Assembly (NCBI GenBank): GCA_021157665.1
Contig: JAGGWE010000240.1
Location: 1 to 5,057 of the forward strand
Reading direction: 5' to 3'
DNA length: 5,057 nt
From: Sulfurimonas sp.
GTDB lineage: Bacteria; Campylobacterota; Campylobacteria; Campylobacterales; Sulfurimonadaceae
The translations under genes were made by a program, and so were the position numbers. Below, one piece after another: positions 1 through 5,057 of this stretch. The notes beneath the pieces are model-generated. The model was not told where the DNA came from, searched no databases, and worked only from the letters and a program-made list of their open reading frames with translations. Positions within the stretch are counted from its first letter, which is position 1, and the number at the start of each line of letters is the position of its first letter.

Positions 1-1592
1 ATAATAGACCCTCTATTCCTGATGAATCTTTTGATTTTAATATTTATCAAAACTCATTAACATATACTCAAAATATATTTAATGGATTTGAAACAACATA
101 CAGAGTTGAGCAACAAAAAAATAGAACTATAGCCGCATCTTATAGCTACATAGAGAAAGTAAATGATGTGTCTTTTGAAATGGTCAATACATATATTCAA
201 GTTATGAAAAATGAAGAACTACTTCAAACTGCTAAAGAAAATATTGATATAAATGAAGAGATATTTATAAAAGTTCAAAAACTTTATGATTCAGGATTAA
301 CGACATTATCAGAAGTAAATAAAATAGAATCTTCACTTTCTTTAGCAAAGTCAAATTATATAGTTCAAGAAAACACACTACTTGATGTTACTTACAATAT
401 GCAAAGAGTTCTGGGTAGGTACCTTAATCCAGCACAAATGTCAAAACCTATTTTTAATATTACTCTTCCAAGTTCTTTAGAAGAAGCAACACAATATGCA
501 ATGCAAAATAATCCCTCTCTTTTAATAAGTAACTACAACATAAAACTAGCACAAGCAACTTACAAAGAGAAAAAATCACCCTATTATCCTAAATTTGATA
601 TAGAAATATCTCAATCTATGAATAAAAATCTTAGTGCTGCAGAAGGTGAAGAAGATCGTTTTCGTGCAATGGCATACCTAAAATACAATATTTTTAATGG
701 TTTTTCAGACAGTGCCGCTTTACAAAAAAGTATATCAACTATTCATCAAGAGATACAAACTAAAAATAATTTAAGAAGACAAGTTATTGAAGGAATGAAC
801 CTTTCATGGGCTGCAAATGAAAAACTAACAGCTCAATTAAAACATTTAAAAGATTATAAAGGGTTTGCATTAAAAACTTTAAAACTATATTCAAAAGAGT
901 ATGATCTTGGTCGTCGTTCACTACTTGATTTATTATCTGCTCAAAATGATTTTATCGGTTCAAAATCTCAAATAATAAATACTGAATATAGCCTACTATT
1001 TGCTAAATATAGAATTTTAGATTCTATGGGAACACTTGTTAAAAATATAATGGTAGAAACTGATAATATCTATTCAAATGTTGGACTTGATAATATAACA
1101 CCTAAAAATAATGATTCTCTTCCTGTACAACTAGATAGCGATAATGATTTAATTGTTGATGAAAAAGATATTTGTTCAAATTCACTTTCAACTGAGATAA
1201 AAGGAATTTATGGATGTAAATCAACTTTTAAAAATATTTCACAAATTGAAAGATATAATGGCTTTTTATTTTCTAATACAGAATTAACAAATAAGGGAAA
1301 AACAAGACTCAATAATTTAATTAAACAAATTAAACCTTATGGCTTTAAAAATATACAATTTGATATTTTTGGAAATGTATATAACCAAAAAATGGATAAA
1401 AAATCTATACTTGAACTATCTACACAAAGAGCGGAAATCATTAAAAATATACTGATAAAAGCTGGTGCAAAAGAGAATAGTATAACTATCTATGCTCAAG
1501 CAGATGAAGCACCAATATATACAACAGAAAATGCACAGGGACAAGAACTAAATAATCGTGCAGATATTTCTGTAAAAAAATTAGTTAAATAA
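1..1592 (+). CDS. TolC-family outer-membrane channel of a type I secretion system with C-terminal OmpA-like domain (5' partial)
   Basis: Forms the outer-membrane and periplasmic exit duct of a T1SS. The reading frame is open from the left edge (first complete codon at base 3) to the TAA at 1590-1592, giving 529 visible residues. The GTG at 168 is an internal Val codon, because clear TolC sequence precedes it. The signal peptide and roughly the first 60-90 residues are missing, judging by E. coli TolC. Two TolC structural repeats are visible: each has an NIFNGF strand motif (visible residues 24-29 and 229-234) followed by long helices and a turn motif (GLTTLSEV in repeat 1, LGRRSLLDLLSAQ in repeat 2). 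After about residue 350 comes a low-complexity linker, a DSDND Asp-rich motif (378-394), then an OmpA-like domain (about 421-525). Normal TolC proteins lack this extension. The ABC gene follows after 11 bases, so the two are probably co-transcribed. The family call is firm; the substrate is not visible. Confidence 0.93.
   Translation, partial: NRPSIPDESFDFNIYQNSLTYTQNIFNGFETTYRVEQQKNRTIAASYSYIEKVNDVSFEMVNTYIQVMKNEELLQTAKENIDINEEIFIKVQKLYDSGLTTLSEVNKIESSLSLAKSNYIVQENTLLDVTYNMQRVLGRYLNPAQMSKPIFNITLPSSLEEATQYAMQNNPSLLISNYNIKLAQATYKEKKSPYYPKFDIEISQSMNKNLSAAEGEEDRFRAMAYLKYNIFNGFSDSAALQKSISTIHQEIQTKNNLRRQVIEGMNLSWAANEKLTAQLKHLKDYKGFALKTLKLYSKEYDLGRRSLLDLLSAQNDFIGSKSQIINTEYSLLFAKYRILDSMGTLVKNIMVETDNIYSNVGLDNITPKNNDSLPVQLDSDNDLIVDEKDICSNSLSTEIKGIYGCKSTFKNISQIERYNGFLFSNTELTNKGKTRLNNLIKQIKPYGFKNIQFDIFGNVYNQKMDKKSILELSTQRAEIIKNILIKAGAKENSITIYAQADEAPIYTTENAQGQELNNRADISVKKLVK
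72..704 (+). repeat. Internal duplication of TolC: two NIFNGF motifs at 72-89 and 687-704
   Basis: The six residues NIFNGF occur identically in both halves of the channel protein, 205 codons apart. The underlying 18-base stretches differ at only a few positions. In each case the motif sits at the start of an outer-membrane strand leading into long helices. This matches the known origin of TolC by internal duplication and marks the start of each repeat. The feature spans from the first copy to the second; it is a protein-level duplication and not a mobile DNA repeat. Confidence 0.75.
1134..1217 (+). other. Thrombospondin-type-3-like Asp-rich linker with a cysteine pair
   Basis: The codons from 1134 encode DSDNDLIVDEKDIC, close to the DxDxDGxxDxxDxC calcium-binding repeat that often comes just before OmpA domains. 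It lacks the Gly after DND. A first Cys lies at 1173-1175 and a second, in a YGC context, at 1215-1217. The spacing resembles the C...GC pair of OmpF/OprF-type linkers, where a disulfide in the periplasm is plausible. These are the only two cysteines in the visible protein. Calcium binding and the disulfide are inferred from the pattern. Confidence 0.65.
1263..1577 (+). other. OmpA-like (peptidoglycan-associating) domain fused to the TolC protein
   Basis: The end of the channel protein follows the OmpA C-terminal fold. It has an opening strand FLFSNTEL (family usual: xxFDFDSAxL), a helix NKGKTRLNNLIKQI, a strand ending in Gly, a helix with LSTQRAEIIKNIL (usual: LSxxRAxxVxxxL), a strand ending in ADEAPI (usual: GExxPI) and a final NNRADI (usual: NRRVEI). 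The helix Arg that contacts diaminopimelate in OmpA proteins is kept (codon 1428-1430). The usual Asp three residues after the strand Gly is replaced, apparently by Tyr (codon 1380-1382). The domain would sit in the periplasm; its grip on the cell wall may be weak or different. Confidence 0.75.
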
Positions 1593-1597
1593 AAAGG
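1592..1597 (+). promoter_or_regulatory. Ribosome binding site of the ABC transporter gene
   Basis: AAAAGG lies six bases before the ATG at 1604, within the 11-base gap after the channel gene's stop codon. It is a moderate purine-rich Shine-Dalgarno match and supports this ATG. The gap leaves no room for a separate promoter or terminator. Confidence 0.6.
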
Positions 1598-1603
1598 TTA
1601 TAA

Positions 1604-3775
1604 ATGCTTATTACTAATGCTGACAATTTAAGAATGGATGCCTTGCTTGACTGCTTGGTACTCTTTACAAAACTTTATCACAAACCATTTTCAGCCGAAG
1701 CTTTAACTGCAGGATTACCAGTTGAGCCAGGTGCTGAATCTCCAGAACTTTTTTCTATAAATAATGCAAAAGGTCTTTTTTCTCGTGCTGCCCAAAGAGC
1801 TGGACTAAAATCATCTCTAATTAAAAGACCACTAAGTCAAATATCACCTCTCCAACTTCCAATGATTATATTACTGTCAAATCAAAGTGCATGTATCTTA
1901 GATAGCATTTCAAAAGATGGTGAGTCAGCTAAGATTATTATGCCAGCAGAAGAAGCTATTGAACAATGGGTAGATATTGAAGATTTAGAAGATGAATATA
2001 TCGGCTTTGGTTTCATGATTAAAAAAGGCTTTGAATATACAGAAGATAATAGCAGAACACTTAACTTAACTCAAAAACATTGGTTTTGGAGTACAATTAA
2101 GCTTTCAGCTGGTGTATATAAAGATGTTTTATATGCTTCACTTCTTATAAATCTTTTTGTTCTGGCATCACCACTATTTACTATGAATGTTTATGATAGA
2201 GTTGTACCAAATAATGCTATTGAAACATTATGGGTATTTGCAATTGGAGTATCTATTATATATATTATTGATACATTTTTAAAATTCACAAGAACTCTTT
2301 TACTCGAAAATGCTGCTAAAAAGAGTGATATTATTATGTCATCTATTATCTTTGAAAAAGTACTAGACTTAAAAATGGCGAACCATCCATCCTCTGTAGG
2401 TTCTTTTTCTTCTAATTTAAAAGATTTTGATTCTATTAGAAGTTTTTTAACAAATGCAACTATGGCAGCTATTATAGATTTACCTTTTTCCATTATATTT
2501 TTAATAGTTATTGCATACATTGGTGGTACTATAGCTATAATTCCTATAGTTACTATGCTTTTCATTTTATCTTATGCTTTTTTCATTAAAAAACCTTTAA
2601 GAGCAAGTATAGAAAGTACTCACGAAGCTAGTGCAAAAAAGAATTCTATTCTCATAGAAACTTTAAGTAATATTGAAACACTTAAAACTCTTGGAACACT
2701 AAGTCAAGTGCAGTGGAAATGGGAAGAATCAACAGGTGAAATTGCGACTAAAAGTTTAAAATCCCGTATGCTCTCAGCGTCAATCCCAACTATTACACAA
2801 CTTTTAATTCAACTAAATACAGTAATGATTATCGTTTTTGGTGTTTACCTTATACAAACTCATGATCTTTCAATGGGTGGATTAATTGCAATTGTTATCT
2901 TAACTGGTCGTGCATTAGCACCAATGGGACAAGTTGCAGGACTAATGACAAATTATGAAGATACTAAAACTTCATATGAAACACTTAATGACATCATATC
3001 TCAACCAAGTGAAAGACCAAGTGGTAAAAAGTTTGTTGAGAGACCAGATTTTAGTGGTCACATAGAGTTTGTTGATGTAACTTTTTCTTATCCAGATACA
3101 GAAGTTCCATCACTTAAAAATATATCTTTTGAGATAAAACCAGGAGAACATGTTGCAATTATTGGTCGGATTGGTTCAGGAAAAAGTACTATACAAAAAC
3201 TAATTCTTGGTTTATATGAACCTGATTCTGGACAAATTTTAATTGATGGAATAGATATAAAACAGATTGATCCTGCTGATTTAAGAAAAAACATGGGTTA
3301 TGTTTCTCAAGATATTATGCTATTTCGTGGAACAGTTAAGGACAATATAACATTTAGAGCTACACATGCCAGTGATGGAGCGATGATTAGAGCTGCTCAA
3401 ATTAGTGGTACTGCTGAATTTATTAAAAAACATCCAAGAGGTTACGAGATGCCAATTGGTGAGAGAGGGCAAGGTCTCTCAGGTGGACAAAGACAAAGTA
3501 TAGGGATAGCAAGAGCATTTTTACTCTCTACTCCAATCATGCTTATGGACGAACCTAGTAATGCTATGGATCAAATCACAGAAGCTAGATTATTAGACAA
3601 TATAGAAAAGGCACTAAAAAATACAACATCTATTATGGTAACTCAGAAAATGACTCTTTTAAAAATAGTAGATAGAGTTATCGTAATGAATGACGGTAAA
3701 ATTTATATAGATGCTCCAAAAGACAAAGCATTAAAACAACTGCAAGGTGGAGGTGGGAACATTGAAGAAAAATAA
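1604..3775 (+). CDS. Type I secretion ABC permease/ATPase, LapB/RtxB type, with inactive C39-like domain
   Basis: Inner-membrane exporter that uses ATP to push an unfolded substrate into the T1SS duct; 723 residues, normal length for the class. Residues 1-140 are a C39-peptidase-like domain: DALLDCL (12-18) aligns with the family DCGxACL, so the catalytic Cys is Ala13. The domain should therefore bind substrate rather than cut a leader peptide. Six membrane segments lie near 175-195, 209-227, 285-306, 308-328, 395-417 and 424-445. The nucleotide-binding domain (about 485-715) has A-loop Tyr496, Walker A GRIGSGKST (521-529), Q-loop Gln569, GERG plus LSGGQ (619-629), Walker B IMLMDE (645-650) with catalytic Glu650, and D-loop SNAMD (652-656). 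The H-loop position is Gln681 (VTQKM), not His. GRIGSGKST, DPADLR and the FIKKHPRGYE region resemble LapB closely. The tail QGGGGNIEEK overlaps the adaptor gene's start. Confidence 0.97.
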   Translation: MLITNADNLRMDALLDCLVLFTKLYHKPFSAEALTAGLPVEPGAESPELFSINNAKGLFSRAAQRAGLKSSLIKRPLSQISPLQLPMIILLSNQSACILDSISKDGESAKIIMPAEEAIEQWVDIEDLEDEYIGFGFMIKKGFEYTEDNSRTLNLTQKHWFWSTIKLSAGVYKDVLYASLLINLFVLASPLFTMNVYDRVVPNNAIETLWVFAIGVSIIYIIDTFLKFTRTLLLENAAKKSDIIMSSIIFEKVLDLKMANHPSSVGSFSSNLKDFDSIRSFLTNATMAAIIDLPFSIIFLIVIAYIGGTIAIIPIVTMLFILSYAFFIKKPLRASIESTHEASAKKNSILIETLSNIETLKTLGTLSQVQWKWEESTGEIATKSLKSRMLSASIPTITQLLIQLNTVMIIVFGVYLIQTHDLSMGGLIAIVILTGRALAPMGQVAGLMTNYEDTKTSYETLNDIISQPSERPSGKKFVERPDFSGHIEFVDVTFSYPDTEVPSLKNISFEIKPGEHVAIIGRIGSGKSTIQKLILGLYEPDSGQILIDGIDIKQIDPADLRKNMGYVSQDIMLFRGTVKDNITFRATHASDGAMIRAAQISGTAEFIKKHPRGYEMPIGERGQGLSGGQRQSIGIARAFLLSTPIMLMDEPSNAMDQITEARLLDNIEKALKNTTSIMVTQKMTLLKIVDRVIVMNDGKIYIDAPKDKALKQLQGGGGNIEEK
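3749..3753 (+). promoter_or_regulatory. Ribosome binding site of the adaptor gene, inside the ABC coding sequence
   Basis: GGAGG, a strong Shine-Dalgarno core, ends eight bases before the TTG at 3762. It decides the start of the adaptor gene, since no ATG in that frame has a comparable site and the frame is closed by TAA at 3732-3734. The same bases encode part of the Gly run near the end of the ABC protein. Ribosomes finishing the ABC gene at 3775 pass directly over it, so translational coupling is likely. Confidence 0.75.
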
Positions 3776-5057
3776 TGTACCAGTAGAGTATAACGAAAAA
3801 GATTATGAGTTTATGAATAGCCTAAGTTCAGCTATTTTAAATAGAACCCCATCAAGAATCAGTAAAGTCTTAAAAATTTGGTTATTTACTATTTTTGCTT
3901 TTATTATTTGGGCATCTTTTGCAGAGATAGATGAAATTACTCGTGGAGATGGGGATGTCATACCATATGGTCAAAATCAAGTTATACAAAATCTTGAAGG
4001 TGGTATAGTTGAATCAATCTTAATTGAAGAGGGGCAAAGTGTCAAAGCAGGAGAGGTTATACTTAAAATAAACAACTCTAAATCACTATCAACATCTAAA
4101 ACGAATAAGATAAAGTTTCAAGAATTAGAAGCAAAAAGAGTTAGACTTCACGCTGAGGCAAATAATCTTACATTTAAAACAGATTTAAAAAATGAACAAA
4201 TTGAGTTAGCAGAAAAACTATATAACTCTAATAAACTAGAGTACAAAGCAAAAAACAACTCTATCGTAAAGCAGATAGAACAAAGAAAACAAGAGTATAA
4301 AGAGGCTCAAGCAAGAATAAATTCACTAAAAAAATCTTTAGAATATGTAACAGAAGAGATAGCAATGACAGCCCCAATGGTTAGAGAAGGTGTAAAGTCT
4401 AAAGTTGATTTTCTAAAACTAAAAAGAGAAGCAAATGGAATAGAAAATGATATAGAAGCTGCACAGCTATCACTACCAAGATTAAAATATGCCATAGAAG
4501 AATATAAAGAAAATAGGATAGAAGCATCTCAGTTATTTATTAATAATGCAAAAAAAGAGTTAAATGAAGTAACAGCAGAGATATCAAGACTAAAAACTCA
4601 ACAAATCGCATTTAGTGATCAAGTAGATAGAACAATGGTTAAATCACCAGTAGATGGTATAGTTCAAAAACTTTTTGTAAATACAGTTGGAGGAGTTATA
4701 AAACCAGGAGCTGATTTAGTTGAGATAGTTCCAACAGATAAAAGATTATATTTAGAGATAAAAATAAAACCAAGTGACATCGCTTTTATACGCCCAGGTG
4801 CTGAAGCTAAAGTTAAAATATCTGCTTATGATTTTGCTATTCATGGTGGACTTATTGGAAAAGTTGTAGGAATATCTCCAGATACAATAACTGATAAAAA
4901 AGAAAATACTTTTTATCTTATTCATATACAAACTGATAAAAACTACCTTGGAACACAAGAACAACCCCTTAATATTACCCCTGGTATGATGGCTAGTGTT
5001 GATATTGTAACTGGTAAAAAAACAGTTATGCAGTATATACTAAAACCTATACTAAAA
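3762..5057 (+). CDS. HlyD/LapC-type membrane fusion protein of the type I secretion system (3' partial)
   Basis: Periplasmic adaptor that links the ABC permease to the TolC channel. 432 codons are visible and no stop occurs before the edge; the closing residues YILKPILK sit close to the usual C-terminus of the family, so only about 5-15 residues are probably missing. The start is TTG at 3762 (MKKNNVPVEY...), chosen from the GGAGG eight bases upstream; GTG at 3747 and 3753 are possible but overlap that site, and ATG at 3813 would shorten the cytosolic tail. In order: cytosolic tail 1-36, one membrane segment about 37-54, first lipoyl half with QNLEGGIV (76-83), long coiled-coil hairpin about 109-283 whose tip region has VREGVKSKVDFL (207-218), second lipoyl half with SPVDGIV (295-301), then a beta-barrel domain about 325-420. 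It overlaps the ABC gene by 14 bases, so the two are co-translated. Full T1SS adaptor architecture with no defect seen. Confidence 0.95.
   Translation, partial: MKKNNVPVEYNEKDYEFMNSLSSAILNRTPSRISKVLKIWLFTIFAFIIWASFAEIDEITRGDGDVIPYGQNQVIQNLEGGIVESILIEEGQSVKAGEVILKINNSKSLSTSKTNKIKFQELEAKRVRLHAEANNLTFKTDLKNEQIELAEKLYNSNKLEYKAKNNSIVKQIEQRKQEYKEAQARINSLKKSLEYVTEEIAMTAPMVREGVKSKVDFLKLKREANGIENDIEAAQLSLPRLKYAIEEYKENRIEASQLFINNAKKELNEVTAEISRLKTQQIAFSDQVDRTMVKSPVDGIVQKLFVNTVGGVIKPGADLVEIVPTDKRLYLEIKIKPSDIAFIRPGAEAKVKISAYDFAIHGGLIGKVVGISPDTITDKKENTFYLIHIQTDKNYLGTQEQPLNITPGMMASVDIVTGKKTVMQYILKPILK

Noticed and set aside
168..170. GTG at 168 as the start of the channel gene
   Set aside because: The frame is open to the left edge and the upstream codons encode typical TolC sequence, including the first NIFNGF motif, so the gene starts outside the window.
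1593..1603. Possible promoter or terminator between the channel and ABC genes
   Set aside because: The gap is only 11 bases, holds just a ribosome binding site, and shows no hairpin with a T-run.
2191..2565. Minus-strand open frame of 124 codons
   Set aside because: It lies wholly inside the ABC permease's membrane domain; its hydrophobic translation is the antisense of those segments and matches no family I know.
3088..3294. Minus-strand open frame of 68 codons
   Set aside because: Antisense to the conserved Walker A region of the ABC gene, with no family resemblance.
4307..4495. Minus-strand open frame of 62 codons
   Set aside because: Antisense to the adaptor's coiled coil, with no recognisable product.
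4752..4964. Minus-strand open frame of 70 codons
   Set aside because: Antisense to the adaptor's beta-barrel region; its Phe/Ser/Tyr-rich translation is what AT-rich antisense gives.

Overview
The window holds three genes on the + strand that fit together as one type I secretion system (T1SS). The DNA is AT-rich (my hand counts of sampled stretches run from about 20 to 40% GC) and tightly packed, with many AAA, ATA and AGA codons. Together with the protein style this suggests a low-GC Gram-negative bacterium, most plausibly a Campylobacterota member such as a Sulfurimonas or Arcobacter relative. That placement is inference; the window has no phylogenetic marker.

Layout: (1) from the left edge to 1592, the outer-membrane channel, a TolC-family protein with a C-terminal extension made of a thrombospondin-type-3-like Asp-rich motif and an OmpA-like domain. 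Its signal peptide and first residues lie outside the window. (2) 1604-3775, a complete inner-membrane ABC permease/ATPase of the LapB/RtxB type, with an N-terminal C39-like domain that has lost its catalytic cysteine. (3) 3762 to the right edge, the HlyD/LapC-type periplasmic adaptor, started by a TTG codon inside the end of the ABC gene and missing only its last few residues. Genes 1 and 2 are 11 bases apart and genes 2 and 3 overlap by 14 bases, so they almost certainly form one operon. I see no promoter, terminator, RNA gene, mobile element or CRISPR array, and no gap longer than 11 bases.

Working together: the ABC protein recruits an unfolded substrate through its C39-like domain and powers export; the adaptor spans the periplasm; the TolC protein forms the exit duct, probably with its own OmpA-type periplasmic domain. 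The ABC and adaptor most resemble the LapB/LapC class, which exports very large RTX adhesins, so the substrate is probably such a protein encoded nearby but outside the window.

This is a recognisable system rather than a wholly new one. The points most worth a second look are the channel-OmpA fusion with its weakened peptidoglycan-binding motif, the Gln in place of the ABC H-loop His, and the ribosome binding site for the adaptor written into the glycine-rich tail of the ABC protein.
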